Counted from the first letter of the stretch, positions 46,525 through 56,331 are shown. The stretch: DNA of 64,000 nucleotides from Novosphingobium ginsenosidimutans (GCF_007954425.1 NZ_CP042345.1:1302001-1366000); one strand, 5' to 3'. Made by a program: numbers and translations. The notes: generated by a model from the letters alone, not told the origin.

Positions 46525-46914
46525 TCAGCATCGGCGGCCGACTGTGCCGTTGACGAAGCCGCGCGCCCAGTCCTGTCTGGCGGCGCGATCGTTGGCGAGA
46601 TCGGCGGGATCGAGGTTGCGCAGGGCGATCAGCCGGTCCTGTGCCAGTGGCTCTTCGAACATCAGGCCGATGAACCCTTGCGCGCACCAGGCGACATCGG
46701 CAAACAGCTCCAGGCCCGCCAGGCGCAGGATGCAGGACGCTCCGGGACGCAGCACGAATTTCGATGAAATCCGCGCTCCGGTGGCCGAGATATTCTCGAT
46801 GACCGCTGGCCCCTGGCCATCCAGCATGATCAACTCCGCCGGCAGCCGCACGCGCAGCCGCGAACTCGCGCGGCGGCCGCAATGTGCGAGGGGTTGGGGA
46901 TTCTGCGCGCCCAT
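46525..46914 (-). CDS. PilZ-domain protein (c-di-GMP effector candidate)
   Basis: The 129-residue protein is a single PilZ domain with the cyclic-di-GMP motifs RRASSRLRVRLPAEL (the RxxxR element) and VIENISATGARISS (the N/D-x-S-x-x-G element), followed by a beta-strand pattern LRPGASCILRLAGLELFADV. Start taken as the ATG at 46914; a TTG at 46932 also lies in frame. It is upstream of, and on the same strand as, the secretion operon, with a 199-base gap. What it controls is unknown. Confidence 0.88.
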   Translation of the reverse strand: MGAQNPQPLAHCGRRASSRLRVRLPAELIMLDGQGPAVIENISATGARISSKFVLRPGASCILRLAGLELFADVAWCAQGFIGLMFEEPLAQDRLIALRNLDPADLANDRAARQDWARGFVNGTVGRRC

Positions 46915-46973
46915 CGTCTGCGCATGCCACAAACATGGCCAATGCGAGGTATGGGCGGCCTAGGCGTTTGCCC

Positions 46974-47267
46974 CTAGTCCGCGCGCAAGTCGGCCCATTC
47001 CGGGTGTCTTTTGAACTGTGCAGCGACATAGCTGCAAACCGGATCGACCTTGAATCCCTGTTCGCGGGCATCGGCGATCAGGGCATCGACCAGCTTGGCG
47101 GCGACCCCCCGGCCACCGATTTCGGGCCGCACCAGGGTATGCTCGGCCGCGCGGACAGGGCCGTGCATGACCCAGGTCAGCCGCCCGATTGCGGTCTCGC
47201 CCGCCACATGCGCATGGTACTCGCCAGCCTGGTCCGATCCGTGGCGGGTTATAGTCACTTCGGTCAT
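46974..47267 (-). CDS. Small GNAT-like N-acetyltransferase (YidJ/Gtn1 type)
   Basis: A 97-residue acetyltransferase domain of the short CG/YidJ-like type: AHVAGETAIGRLTWVMHGPV, the strand HTLVRPEIGGRGVAAKLVDA carrying the acetyl-CoA loop (GGRGVA), and DAREQGFKVDPVCSYVAAQF followed by KRHPEWADL, which is highly characteristic. The start is the ATG at 47267. It is divergent from the threonine aldolase gene. Substrate unknown. Confidence 0.9.
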   Translation of the reverse strand: MTEVTITRHGSDQAGEYHAHVAGETAIGRLTWVMHGPVRAAEHTLVRPEIGGRGVAAKLVDALIADAREQGFKVDPVCSYVAAQFKRHPEWADLRAD

Positions 47268-47324
47268 GTCGTGTTCCTGATGCTTGACGGCGCGGCCTGT
47301 CGTCATATGGCGCAGGATATGGCC

Positions 47325-48320
47325 ATGCAGTTCCTCTCCGACAATGCCGCCTCGGTCCATCCCGCGCTATGGCGGGCGATGCAGGCGGCGGATGCCCCCG
47401 ATGCGCCCTATGATGGCGATGCGCTGAGCCAACGGCTCGATGCGGCCTTTGGCGAGGTCTTCGGGCGCGACTGCGCGGTGCTCTGGGCGGCGACCGGCAC
47501 TTCGGCCAATTGCCTGACGCTGGCGAGCATGGTCCAGCCGCATGGCGGCGTGGTCTGCCACCGCGAGGCCCATATCGAGGTCGACGAGGGCGGGGCGCCC
47601 GGCTTTTACCTTCACGGTGCCAAGCTGATGCTGGCCGAGGGCGAGGGGGCCAAACTGACGCCTGCGGCCATCGCCGGGGTGATCGATCCGATCCGCAACG
47701 ATGTCCACCAGGTCCAGCCGCACGCCGTCTCGATCACCCAGGCCAGCGAATATGGCCGGGCTTACCAGCCGGCCGAAATGGCCGCGATTGGCGCCTATTG
47801 TACCGAGCGCGGCCTGCGGCTGCACGTCGATGGCGCGCGGTTCGGCAACGCCGTGGCCTTTCTCGGCTGCACACCGTGGGAAGCCTGCCAGGGCGCGGCG
47901 GCGCTCAGCTTCGGCATGATCAAGAATGGCGGGATGAGCGCCGAGGCCCTGGTCTTCTTCGATACGGGCCTCGCCGATGTCGCCCGCTATCGCCGCAAGC
48001 GCGCCGGGCACCTGCAATCGAAGGGTCGCTATCTCGCCGCCCAGCTGCTTGCCATGCTTCAGGATGACCTGTGGCTGGCGAACGCCCGCCACGCCAATGC
48101 CGCGGCGCAGGAGCTGGCCAGCGCGGCGCATGACCGCTTGCTGCACCCGGTCGAAGCCAACGAGGTGTTCCTGCGGCTGACCGGGCCGGAGCGCGAGGCG
48201 CTGCGGGCCCAAGGCTTCTCTTTCTATGACTGGGGTGATGACGCCGCGCGCATGGTGACGGCCTGGAACAGCCCGATGGAGCATGTCACGGCCTTGGCCC
48301 GCGCGATTGCAGCGCTATGA
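47325..48320 (+). CDS. Low-specificity L-threonine aldolase (PLP-dependent)
   Basis: Cleaves threonine or allo-threonine to glycine and acetaldehyde. The 331-residue fold-type I protein has MQFLSDNAASVHPALWRAMQ, ATGTSANCLTLASMVQPHGG, the Asp/His region REAHIEVDEGGAPGFY, VHQVQPHAVSITQASEYGRA, GLRLHVDGARFGNAVAFLG (PLP-contacting Asp) and ALSFGMIKNGGMSAEAL with the PLP lysine. The frame is open to 46884, but the ATG at 47325 has an AGGA seven bases upstream. The stop overlaps the next gene by four bases. Confidence 0.92.
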   Translation: MQFLSDNAASVHPALWRAMQAADAPDAPYDGDALSQRLDAAFGEVFGRDCAVLWAATGTSANCLTLASMVQPHGGVVCHREAHIEVDEGGAPGFYLHGAKLMLAEGEGAKLTPAAIAGVIDPIRNDVHQVQPHAVSITQASEYGRAYQPAEMAAIGAYCTERGLRLHVDGARFGNAVAFLGCTPWEACQGAAALSFGMIKNGGMSAEALVFFDTGLADVARYRRKRAGHLQSKGRYLAAQLLAMLQDDLWLANARHANAAAQELASAAHDRLLHPVEANEVFLRLTGPEREALRAQGFSFYDWGDDAARMVTAWNSPMEHVTALARAIAAL

Positions 48321-49210
48321 GCGGCGTGACGCTGACGCCGCGTTCGATCGCGGCCTTTATCTTCCTGGCGCTGGTCTGGGGTTCGACCTGGCTGGTGATC
48401 AAGGATCAGATCAGCGAAGTGCCGTCGGCGTGGTCGGTGGTCTGGCGGTTCATTCTGGCAGCGACGGCGATGGCGGCCTTTGCCCTGTTGCGGCGCGAGC
48501 GGCTGCGCCTGACCGGGCGTGAGCAGGCTGTGGCGATCGCCATGGGGGTGTTCCAGTTCAGCGTGAACTTCCAGCTTATCTACCAGTCCGAACATTATCT
48601 CACCTCGGGCCTGGTGGCAGTGGTCTTCGCACTGATGATCGTGCCCAACGCGATCCTCGCGCGGCTGGTGCTGGGGGCGGCATTGACGCGGCGCTTCGTG
48701 GCAGGATCGGCCATTGCCCTCGCGGGCATCGCCCTGCTGATGCTCCACGAATACCGGATCGCCCCGCCGAACAGCGGTGTTACGACCGGGGTGCTGCTGG
48801 TGACGGGCGCGATCCTGTCGGTCTCGGTCGGCAATCTCCTCCAGGCAACCACAACCGCTCGCGGCGTGCCGGTGGTGTCGCTGATGGCCTGGGGGATGCT
48901 CTGGGGTATCGTGGCCAGCGCCAGCTATGCGATTGTCGCGGTCGGCGCGCCGGTGCTCGATCCGCGCCCAGCCTATCTGGCGGGGATTGCCTACCTCGGC
49001 CTGGTCGGCTCGGCGCTGACCTTCCCGCTCTATTCGCAGCTGATCCGCGACTGGGGACCGGGTCCGGCGGCCTATAACGGCGTTGCCGTGCCGGTGGTGG
49101 CAATGATCCTCTCGACCTTGTTTGAAGGCTACCAGTGGAGCCTGCTGGCCGGCGCCGGTGCGGTACTGGCGATGGCTGGACTGCTGGTTGCGCTGTCAGG
49201 CCGGAAGTAG
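48317..49210 (+). CDS. EamA/DMT-family transporter
   Basis: Ten-helix drug/metabolite transporter, probably exporting an amino acid or related metabolite. 297 residues with two EamA repeats; first repeat includes IFLALVWGSTWLVIKDQISE (the family WGSTW motif) and VVWRFILAATAMAAFALLR, and the second GAILSVSVGNLLQATTTARG and LVGSALTFPLYSQLIRDWGP. It is translationally coupled to the threonine aldolase gene, which hints at a threonine/glycine link, though that is only context. It converges with the SDR gene, overlapping it by 15 bases. Confidence 0.92.
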   Translation: MSGVTLTPRSIAAFIFLALVWGSTWLVIKDQISEVPSAWSVVWRFILAATAMAAFALLRRERLRLTGREQAVAIAMGVFQFSVNFQLIYQSEHYLTSGLVAVVFALMIVPNAILARLVLGAALTRRFVAGSAIALAGIALLMLHEYRIAPPNSGVTTGVLLVTGAILSVSVGNLLQATTTARGVPVVSLMAWGMLWGIVASASYAIVAVGAPVLDPRPAYLAGIAYLGLVGSALTFPLYSQLIRDWGPGPAAYNGVAVPVVAMILSTLFEGYQWSLLAGAGAVLAMAGLLVALSGRK

Positions 49211-49972
49211 ACTGGCCAGCCCCTCGCGGTAGGTCGGATAGCGTGGGCTCCAGCCCAGCACTCGCTTCGCCTTGCCGTTCGCGACGCGGCGGTTTTCGGC
49301 ATAGAAGGCGCGCGCCATCGGCGAGAGGCCCGCTTCATCCAGCGATTGCAGCGGCGGTACTGGCAGGCCGAGCAGCGCGCAGGCGTGCTCGATCACCTCG
49401 TTCTGGCTGCACGGCAGGTCGTCGCTGATGTTGTAGGCCCCGGCCGGCGCTTCGAGCGCGAGCACGGCCGCACTGACGATATCGTCGACATGAACCCGGC
49501 TGAACACCTGGTCCGCCAGATCGATCCGGTGGGCCTTGCCTTCGCGCACCCGGTCCAGCGCAGAGCGACCCGGGCCATAGATCCCAGGCAGCCGCAGCAC
49601 GCGCGCGCCGCGGGCCAGCCATTCGGCATCGGCATCGGCCCGTGCGGTTCGCCGGCCAGTCCCGGTTGGCGCGCTTTCATCGACCCAGGCCCCGGCCGTA
49701 TCGCCGTATACCCCGGTCGAAGAGAGATAGGTCAGCGGCTTGTCGGCCAGCGCGTCGCCATAGGCTGTCAGCACCGGATCGCCATCGGCAGAAGGCGGGA
49801 CCGAGGACAGGGCCCGGTCCGCATCGGCCAGCGCCATGCGCACCGAACCGGTATCGTCGAACCGCAGGGTCCCGGCGCGGCCGGTCGAAACGACCTCCCA
49901 CCCACGCGCCGCCATGACGCTCGCAAAGCGGGCAGCCGTGTAGCCAAAGCCGAAGATGAATAGGCGTCTCAT
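49196..49972 (-). CDS. NAD(P)-binding SDR/epimerase-like protein (YeeZ-type)
   Basis: Atypical short-chain dehydrogenase of 258 residues, substrate unknown. N-terminal RLFIFGFGYTAARFASVMAA carries the GxGxxxxxF dinucleotide variant; TYLSSTGVYGDTAGAWVDES, RADADAEWLARGARVLRLPG and IYGPGRSALDRVREGKAHRI, FSRVHVDDIVSAAVLALEAP follow the extended SDR pattern. The catalytic YxxxK is missing in its usual place (SSTGVYGD only). The start is near a 12-base inverted repeat shared with the divergent pepN promoter. Confidence 0.85.
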   Translation of the reverse strand: MRRLFIFGFGYTAARFASVMAARGWEVVSTGRAGTLRFDDTGSVRMALADADRALSSVPPSADGDPVLTAYGDALADKPLTYLSSTGVYGDTAGAWVDESAPTGTGRRTARADADAEWLARGARVLRLPGIYGPGRSALDRVREGKAHRIDLADQVFSRVHVDDIVSAAVLALEAPAGAYNISDDLPCSQNEVIEHACALLGLPVPPLQSLDEAGLSPMARAFYAENRRVANGKAKRVLGWSPRYPTYREGLASLLPA

Positions 49973-49998
49973 CCCGTTTCCCTACCCGTTCGCATCGG

Positions 49999-50036
49999 GC
50001 GAAGTCGAGATGCCTGTGCAAGTGTCTCGACTTCGC
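49999..50036. repeat. Perfect 12-bp inverted repeat between divergent genes
   Basis: GCGAAGTCGAGA (49999-50010) and TCTCGACTTCGC (50025-50036) are exact reverse complements around a 14-base loop, in the 89-base gap between the SDR gene and pepN. The TCTCGACTTCGC core recalls dispersed repeats found between genes in sphingomonads (from memory). It may be a repeat element or a structured leader. Confidence 0.55.
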
Positions 50037-50061
50037 GCAGTGCGAGCGGCATTGAGGGTGC

Positions 50062-52674
50062 ATGGACGCCATTTCTGCACCCCCCGCCGCCCCGCCCGTG
50101 ATCCGCCGTGAGGACTATCAGCCGCCCGCCTGGCTGGTCCCGCAGACGCGACTGAAGTTCACGCTCGGGCTGGAGCAGACGCGGATCCAGGCTAGCCTTG
50201 AGGTGCGACGCAATCCTGCCGCAGAGGCGAGCAGCATCCTGCGCCTCAATGGCGATGGCCTCGCTCCGGTTGGCGTCTGGATTGATGGCGCAGCCAGCAC
50301 GGACTGGCGAATGGAAGGCGGCGACCTGGTCGTGCCGCTCAGCGGCGAAGCCCACGAGATCGGCATCGAGACTGCGATCAACCCCGCCGCCAACACCCAG
50401 CTGATGGGCCTCTATGCCTCGAACGCCATGCTCTGCACCCAGTGCGAGGCCGAGGGCTTCCGCCGCATTACCTTCTTCCCCGACCGGCCGGATGTGCTGT
50501 CGATCTACTCGGTTCGCATGGAAGGGCCGAAGGCGCTGTTCCCGGTGCTGCTGTCTAATGGCAATTGCACGGCGACCGGCGAGGAAGCCAACGGCACCCA
50601 CTGGGCCGAATGGCACGATCCCTGGCCGAAGCCGAGCTACCTCTTCGCGCTGGTGGCAGGCGATCTTGTAGCCAACCACGATACCTTCACCACGATGAGC
50701 GGGCGCAAGGTCGATCTCAACATCTGGGTCCGCGAAGGCGATCAGGACCGCACCCATCACGCGATGAAGGCATTGAAGGATTCGATGCGCTGGGACGAGG
50801 AGGTGTTCGGCCGCGAGTACGATCTCGACCTGTTCAACATCGTCGCCGTGTCAGACTTCAACATGGGGGCGATGGAGAACAAGGGGCTCAACGTCTTCAA
50901 CACCCGCTACATTCTGGCCGATCCGGATACCGCGACCGACATGGACTATGACGGGATCGAAGGGGTGGTCGCCCACGAATACTTCCACAACTGGTCGGGC
51001 AACCGCGTCACCTGCCGCGACTGGTTCCAATTGAGCCTCAAGGAAGGCTTTACCGTGCTGCGCGACCAGTTGTTCAGCCAGGACATGGGCAGCGAACCGG
51101 TCAAGCGGATCGAAGACGTCCGCGTGCTGCGCTCGGCTCAGTTCCCCGAAGATTCGGGGCCGCTGGCGCACCCGATCCGGCCCGATGCCTATCAGGAGAT
51201 CTCCAACTTCTATACCGCCACGGTCTATAACAAGGGCGCCGAAGTCATCCGGATGATGCGGACGCTGGTCGGGCCCGAGCGGTTCCGTGCGGGGACCGAC
51301 CTCTATTTCAACCGCCACGATGGCGAGGCCGCGACCTGCGAAGACTTCGTCAAGGCGATCGAAGACGGGGCGGGGATCGATCTGGCCCAGTTCCGCCTGT
51401 GGTACAGCCAGGCCGGCACGCCCAAGGTGACTGCGCGGCTGAGCCACGAGGGCGAAACGGCCCTCCTCACCCTGTCACAGGAAGTACCCGCCACTCCGGG
51501 CCAGCCGGTTAAGCAGCCGATGGTCATTCCACTGAAGATCGCGCTGTTCGACCGGAAAACCGGGCAGCACCATGGTGAACAAGTAGTTACCTTGAGCGAA
51601 CCTCAAGTAGAGTTGAGTTTTCCGGGGTTTTCCGAACGTCCGGTCCTGTCGCTCAACCGCGGCTTCTCGGCGCCGGTCAATGTCGATATCGACAGCTCGG
51701 CAGCGGACCTGCTGTTCCTGGCCGCCCACGATGACGATCCGTTCGCCCGTTACGAGGCTTTGCAGCAGCTGGTCGTCCAGCACCTCGTTGCGGCGATCAG
51801 CGGCGGGATGCTGTGCGAGGCCGAACGGCAGGCCGGGCGCGAGGCGATCGGGCGAGCCTTGGCGGCAGTGATCGCCGACCCCTCGCTTGACGACCTGATG
51901 CGCGGCGAGCTGATGGCGCTGCCGGGTGAGACCTACCTCGCCGAACAGTTCGAGGCGGCAGACCCCGGCGCGATCCGGGCCGAGCGCGAAGGGTTGAAAG
52001 CCTGGCTCGGCGGGGAGCTGAAGGACGCGCTGGTTGCGCTCCATGCCGGTGCCAGTGCCGTGCCCTACAGCCTCTCGGCCGAGGCGCGCGGCGCGCGCAA
52101 GGTCAAGACCCAGGCGCTGGTCTATCTGGCGGCCGGGGTGCCAGCGCTCGCCGCCGAATTGGCCACGGCCCAGTTTGATGCGGCCGACAACATGACCGAC
52201 CGCCAGGGCGCGGCGCTGGTCCTAGCCGGGCTCGACACGCCGCTGCGCGACGCCAAGCTTGCCGCGTTCTACCAGCGCTTTGCCGGCAACGCCCTGGTGA
52301 TCGACAAGTGGTTCTCGCTCCAGGCCGGCTCGCTCCATCCGCGCGTGCTCGATCAGGTCGAAGCGCTGGCCAGGCACCCGGACTTCACCCTGACCAATCC
52401 CAACCGGGTGCGGGCGCTCTATATGGCGCTCGCCGGGAACCTGGGGGCCTTCCATGCTGCCGATGGGCGCGGCTATCGCCTGATCGCCGACCTGATCCTA
52501 GCGCTCGACCCGCTCAATCCGCAGACGGCAGCGCGCTTTGTCGCCCCGCTTGGCCGCTGGCGGCGGATCGAACCGGGCCGGGCGGCGCTGATGCGGGCCG
52601 AGCTGGAGCGGATCCTGGCTGCCTCCACCCTCTCGAAGGATACCTACGAGCAGGTGAGCAAGAGCCTTGGCTGA
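50062..52674 (+). CDS. pepN: Aminopeptidase N (M1 family)
   Basis: Zinc metallopeptidase releasing N-terminal residues in peptide turnover; cytoplasmic. The 870 residues include the exopeptidase motif NMGAMENKGLNVFNTRYIL and the zinc site GVVAHEYFHNWSGNRVTCRD (HEYFH-x18-E). SLKEGFTVLRDQLFSQDMGS, RPDAYQEISNFYTATVYNKG and a C-terminal helical domain are as in the E. coli-type PepN. Length is close to the E. coli protein. The stop overlaps the start of pgeF by eight bases. Confidence 0.98.
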   Translation: MDAISAPPAAPPVIRREDYQPPAWLVPQTRLKFTLGLEQTRIQASLEVRRNPAAEASSILRLNGDGLAPVGVWIDGAASTDWRMEGGDLVVPLSGEAHEIGIETAINPAANTQLMGLYASNAMLCTQCEAEGFRRITFFPDRPDVLSIYSVRMEGPKALFPVLLSNGNCTATGEEANGTHWAEWHDPWPKPSYLFALVAGDLVANHDTFTTMSGRKVDLNIWVREGDQDRTHHAMKALKDSMRWDEEVFGREYDLDLFNIVAVSDFNMGAMENKGLNVFNTRYILADPDTATDMDYDGIEGVVAHEYFHNWSGNRVTCRDWFQLSLKEGFTVLRDQLFSQDMGSEPVKRIEDVRVLRSAQFPEDSGPLAHPIRPDAYQEISNFYTATVYNKGAEVIRMMRTLVGPERFRAGTDLYFNRHDGEAATCEDFVKAIEDGAGIDLAQFRLWYSQAGTPKVTARLSHEGETALLTLSQEVPATPGQPVKQPMVIPLKIALFDRKTGQHHGEQVVTLSEPQVELSFPGFSERPVLSLNRGFSAPVNVDIDSSAADLLFLAAHDDDPFARYEALQQLVVQHLVAAISGGMLCEAERQAGREAIGRALAAVIADPSLDDLMRGELMALPGETYLAEQFEAADPGAIRAEREGLKAWLGGELKDALVALHAGASAVPYSLSAEARGARKVKTQALVYLAAGVPALAAELATAQFDAADNMTDRQGAALVLAGLDTPLRDAKLAAFYQRFAGNALVIDKWFSLQAGSLHPRVLDQVEALARHPDFTLTNPNRVRALYMALAGNLGAFHAADGRGYRLIADLILALDPLNPQTAARFVAPLGRWRRIEPGRAALMRAELERILAASTLSKDTYEQVSKSLG

Positions 52675-53434
52675 GCCGGTCGAAGTCAACCGCGCGGCGG
52701 TCCTTGGCGAACTGCCGCATGGTTTTCTGGGACGGCGCGGCGGAATTTCGACGGGTGTGGTTTCCGGCCTCAATGTCGGCCTCGGCACCGGGGACGAGCT
52801 CGCCGCCGTAGCCGAGAACCGCCATCGCGCCGTCGAAGCCGTGCAGCCCGGCGCGCGGCTGGCGACGGTCTATCAGGTTCACTCACCGCTTTGCGTGACA
52901 GTGGCCGAGTCCTGGCCCGATGCCGAGCGGCCCCATGCCGATGCGCTGGTGACCGATCGGCCCGGGCTGCTGCTTGGCGTGGTGACTGCCGATTGTGCGC
53001 CGGTCTTGCTGGCCGATCCCGTCGCCGGCGTTATTGGCGCCGCCCATGCCGGGTGGAAGGGCGCGGTCGGCGGCGTCACCGATGCGACCATTGCGGCGAT
53101 GGAAGCGCTAGGGGCCAAGCGTGGACGGATCGTGGCGGCGATCGGTCCCTGCATTGCCCAGGCCAGCTATGAAGTCGACGCCGGCTTTCGCGCGCGCTTC
53201 ATCGCCGAGATGTCCGACAACGGACAGTTTTTCGGCCCCGGCCAGCCCGGCCACTTCCAGTTCGATCTTGCGGGCTATGTCGCGCATCGGCTCAAGACCG
53301 CCGGTATCGGCGCAGTTGAGCCGCTGGGCCTCGACACTTACCCCGATGCCGAGCGGTTCTATTCGTTCCGCCGGGCAACGCATTGTAACGAGCCCGATTA
53401 CGGCCGCCAGATCTCGCTGATCGGATTGCCCTGA
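52667..53434 (+). CDS. pgeF: YfiH/PgeF family protein (polyphenol oxidase/purine nucleosidase-like)
   Basis: Member of the YfiH/LACC1 family, linked to peptidoglycan editing and to purine nucleoside phosphorolysis. The 255 residues show LPHGFLGRRGGISTGVVSGL, VYQVHSPLCVTV, GVVTADCAPVLLADPVAGVI with the metal Cys, GAAHAGWKGAVGGV with metal His, IGPCIAQASYEVD and SIFRRATHCNEPDYGRQ-like FRRATHCNEPDYGRQISLIG. Start TTG at 52667 within the pepN 3' end. Substrate for this member is not certain. Confidence 0.93.
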   Translation: MAEPVEVNRAAVLGELPHGFLGRRGGISTGVVSGLNVGLGTGDELAAVAENRHRAVEAVQPGARLATVYQVHSPLCVTVAESWPDAERPHADALVTDRPGLLLGVVTADCAPVLLADPVAGVIGAAHAGWKGAVGGVTDATIAAMEALGAKRGRIVAAIGPCIAQASYEVDAGFRARFIAEMSDNGQFFGPGQPGHFQFDLAGYVAHRLKTAGIGAVEPLGLDTYPDAERFYSFRRATHCNEPDYGRQISLIGLP

Positions 53435-53648
53435 AGCCGATGCAAACCTTGCAAGCGCCAGTGCTAAAATCGGTGTTGGCAGAGTGACAGCTTGCGTCTA
53501 TCAGGCGCGCCAAATCGACCGGTCCGTCTGCTTCGGCAGACTGGTCGGGCGGCACAGGAAGGGGGCTTCCTGGACATTGTTCTAGGTTGCCGTTCCGGGT
53601 TCGCGAGAGCAGGCCCGGGTAACCGCAAAAGGCAGGATAGGTTCAACC

Positions 53649-54215
53649 ATGGCTGAAAATGCTGACACCGCCACGCTCGAAGGGACCCCGAAGGAGGGTG
53701 TGCGGCGGCGCGATTTCATCAACATTGCCGCGGTTAGCGCCGCTGGCGTCGGTGGCGTTGCGATCGTCTACCCGCTGATCAGCCAGATGTCGGCCTCGGC
53801 CGACGTGTTGGCCGAGAGCTCGACCGAAGTCGATGTCAGCGCGATCGCGCCGGGCCAGGCGATCAAGGCGGTGTTCCGCAAGCAGCCCGTCTTCATCCGC
53901 AACCTGACCCCGACCGAGATCGAGGAAGCCAACAAGGTTGATGTTTCTTCGCTGCGCGATCCGCAGACGCTGGCCGAACGGACCAAGGAAGGCCACGAAA
54001 ACTGGCTGATCACCATGGGCGTCTGCACCCACCTGGGCTGCGTGCCGATGGGCGCGGCCGAGGGCGAGGTTAAGGGTGAATACGGCGGCTACTTCTGCCC
54101 CTGCCACGGCTCGCACTATGATACCGCCGCGCGCATCCGCAAGGGTCCGGCGCCGAAGAACCTCCTGGTTCCGGACTATGCATTCACCTCCGACACTGTC
54201 GTGAAGATCGGCTAA
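53649..54215 (+). CDS. petA: Ubiquinol-cytochrome c reductase Rieske iron-sulfur subunit
   Basis: 2Fe-2S subunit of respiratory complex III. The 188 residues have a twin-arginine-like membrane signal ([20 protein letters not shown]), retained as an anchor, and the cluster ligands in [13 protein letters not shown] and [21 protein letters not shown]. First gene of petABC; 214 bases upstream contain no gene and should hold the promoter. Confidence 0.98.
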   Translation: MAENADTATLEGTPKEGVRRRDFINIAAVSAAGVGGVAIVYPLISQMSASADVLAESSTEVDVSAIAPGQAIKAVFRKQPVFIRNLTPTEIEEANKVDVSSLRDPQTLAERTKEGHENWLITMGVCTHLGCVPMGAAEGEVKGEYGGYFCPCHGSHYDTAARIRKGPAPKNLLVPDYAFTSDTVVKIG

Positions 54216-54226
54216 GGGCACCCGAC

Positions 54227-55492
54227 ATGAGCTATCCCTGGGCAAATGAATACAAGCCGACCCACCCCGTGATGGTGTGGATGGACGAGAAGCTGCCGCT
54301 TCCCCGTCTGGTCTACGGCGCGGTTGGCGGCGGCTATGAAGTGCCGCGCAACCTGAACTATTTCTGGAACTTCGGCTTCCTCGCCGGGCTCTGCCTGATG
54401 ATCCAGATCGTCACCGGCGTGGTCCTGGCGATGCACTATGCGCCGAACACCCTGGTGGCCTTCGATTCGACCGAGCACATCATGCGCGACGTCAACTGGG
54501 GCTGGTTGATGCGCTATGCCCACGCGAACGGGGCCTCGGCCTTCTTCGTCGTGGTCTACATACACATTTTCCGCGGTTTCTACTTCGGCTCCTACAAGGC
54601 CCCGCGCGAAATGATCTGGCTGCTCGGTGTCGTGATCTTCCTGCTGATGATGGCCACCGCGTTCATGGGCTACGTGCTGCCTTGGGGCCAGATGAGCTTC
54701 TGGGGTGCGCAGGTCATTACCGGCCTGTTCGGTGCCATTCCCTTGGTCGGTGAGCCGATCCAGCACTGGCTGCTGGGCGGCTTCGCGCCGGACAATGCCG
54801 CGCTGAACCGCTTCTTCTCGCTGCACTTCCTGCTGCCCTTCGTGATCCTTGGCGTGGTGATCCTCCACGTCTGGGCGCTGCACATCCCGGGCTCGTCGAA
54901 CCCGACCGGCGTCGAAGTGAAGTCGGAAAGCGATACCGTGCCGTTCCACCCGTACTACACGGCGAAGGATGGCTGGACGGTCGGCCTGTTCATGGTGCTC
55001 TACAGCGCGGTGGTGTTCTTTGCCCCGAACATGCTGGGTCACCCGGACAACTACATTCCTGCCAACCCGATGCAGACCCCGGCGCACATCGTTCCGGAAT
55101 GGTATTTCTGGCCGTTCTACGCGATCCTGCGCGCCTTCACCCAGGACTTCTTCTTCGTGCCTGCAAAGCTGATGGGCGTGCTGGCCATGTTCGCGGCGAT
55201 CCTGATCTGGTTCTTCCTGCCCTGGCTTGACCGTTCGCCGGTTCGCTCGGCCAACTATCGCCCGCTCTATCGCAAGTTCTTCTATGTGCTGGTCGTGGTG
55301 ATGGCGGTGCTGTTCTACTGCGGTGGTGCCCCGGCTGAAGAACCCTATGTGATGCTCAGCCAGCTGGCTGCGCTCTACTACTTCGCCCACTTCCTGATCA
55401 TCGTGCCGATTGTTTCGTCGATCGAGCGGCCGGATCCGCTGCCCTATTCGATCACCGAATCGGTGCTGGGTCCCCAGCCCGCCAAGGCTTAA
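54227..55492 (+). CDS. petB: Cytochrome b of the bc1 complex
   Basis: Eight-helix diheme quinone-binding core of complex III, 421 residues. Heme histidines appear in [20 protein letters not shown] and in [20 protein letters not shown] (first helices), and [20 protein letters not shown]. The quinol-site motif is [17 protein letters not shown], with PEWY intact. Unlike the cyanobacterial/plastid cytochrome b6, N- and C-terminal halves are fused. Gene follows petA by 11 bases and precedes petC by 23. Confidence 0.98.
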   Translation: MSYPWANEYKPTHPVMVWMDEKLPLPRLVYGAVGGGYEVPRNLNYFWNFGFLAGLCLMIQIVTGVVLAMHYAPNTLVAFDSTEHIMRDVNWGWLMRYAHANGASAFFVVVYIHIFRGFYFGSYKAPREMIWLLGVVIFLLMMATAFMGYVLPWGQMSFWGAQVITGLFGAIPLVGEPIQHWLLGGFAPDNAALNRFFSLHFLLPFVILGVVILHVWALHIPGSSNPTGVEVKSESDTVPFHPYYTAKDGWTVGLFMVLYSAVVFFAPNMLGHPDNYIPANPMQTPAHIVPEWYFWPFYAILRAFTQDFFFVPAKLMGVLAMFAAILIWFFLPWLDRSPVRSANYRPLYRKFFYVLVVVMAVLFYCGGAPAEEPYVMLSQLAALYYFAHFLIIVPIVSSIERPDPLPYSITESVLGPQPAKA

Positions 55493-55515
55493 GCGAGACG
55501 GAAAGAGACAGACCC

Positions 55516-56331
55516 ATGATCCGCATCCTCTCCCTTCTCGTCGGCGCCTTCTTCACGGTGGTGCTCGGCTACTCGTTCACCCGCGGTGCCTATACCGCAG
55601 CGACCGAGCCTCATGCCCTGACGGCTGAAAAGGTTTACCACCTCAAGCCCAAGGAACTGCACCTTGCCAGCAACGGTCCGTTCGGCAAGTTCGATCGCCA
55701 GCAGCTGCAGCGTGGCTTCAAGGTCTATGAAGAAGTCTGCGCCGCCTGCCACAGCATCAAGCACGTCGCCTTCCGCGACCTTGCCGCGCTCGGTTATAAC
55801 GAGGCGGAGATCAAGGCGATTGCTGCCAAGTCGACCGTCGCGGGCAAGGATCCGCTGACCGGCGAGGTCAAGGACCGTCCTGGCATGGCGAGCGACTATT
55901 TCCCGCCGGTGGTCTATGCCGGTCTCGGCCATCCGCCGGATCTCTCGCTGATCACCAAGGCGCGCCACGAAGGTCCAGCCTATGTCTACTCGCTGCTGAC
56001 CGGGTATCAGGAACAGCCGGCCGAACTGCTCAAGCGGTTCCCGGAAGCCAAGACTGGCGACGGGCTGCACTACAACCCCTACTTCGCCAACCTCAACCTG
56101 GCGATGCCGGCTCCGCTGGTCAGCGATGGCCAGGTGACCTACAGCGACGGCACCAAGGCGACCGTTGACCAGATGGCGAAGGACGTGTCCGCGTTTCTCG
56201 TCTGGACGGCTGAGCCGAAGCTCGAAAACCGTCACCAGACCGGGTTCTGGTGGATCGGTTTCCTGATCTTCGCGACGGTCCTGGGCTACATGGCCTATCG
56301 CAACATCTGGGCCGAAAAGAAGGGCCACTAA
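55516..56331 (+). CDS. petC: Cytochrome c1
   Basis: Heme c subunit of complex III, 271 residues. An N-terminal signal or anchor (ILSLLVGAFFTVVLGYSFTR) leads a periplasmic domain with the heme motif YEEVCAACHSIKHVAFRDLA (CxxCH), VVYAGLGHPPDLSLITKARH, the methionine-ligand region NLNLAMPAPLVSDGQVTYSD, and a C-terminal anchor (HQTGFWWIGFLIFATVLGYM). A strong terminator follows. Confidence 0.97.
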   Translation: MIRILSLLVGAFFTVVLGYSFTRGAYTAATEPHALTAEKVYHLKPKELHLASNGPFGKFDRQQLQRGFKVYEEVCAACHSIKHVAFRDLAALGYNEAEIKAIAAKSTVAGKDPLTGEVKDRPGMASDYFPPVVYAGLGHPPDLSLITKARHEGPAYVYSLLTGYQEQPAELLKRFPEAKTGDGLHYNPYFANLNLAMPAPLVSDGQVTYSDGTKATVDQMAKDVSAFLVWTAEPKLENRHQTGFWWIGFLIFATVLGYMAYRNIWAEKKGH

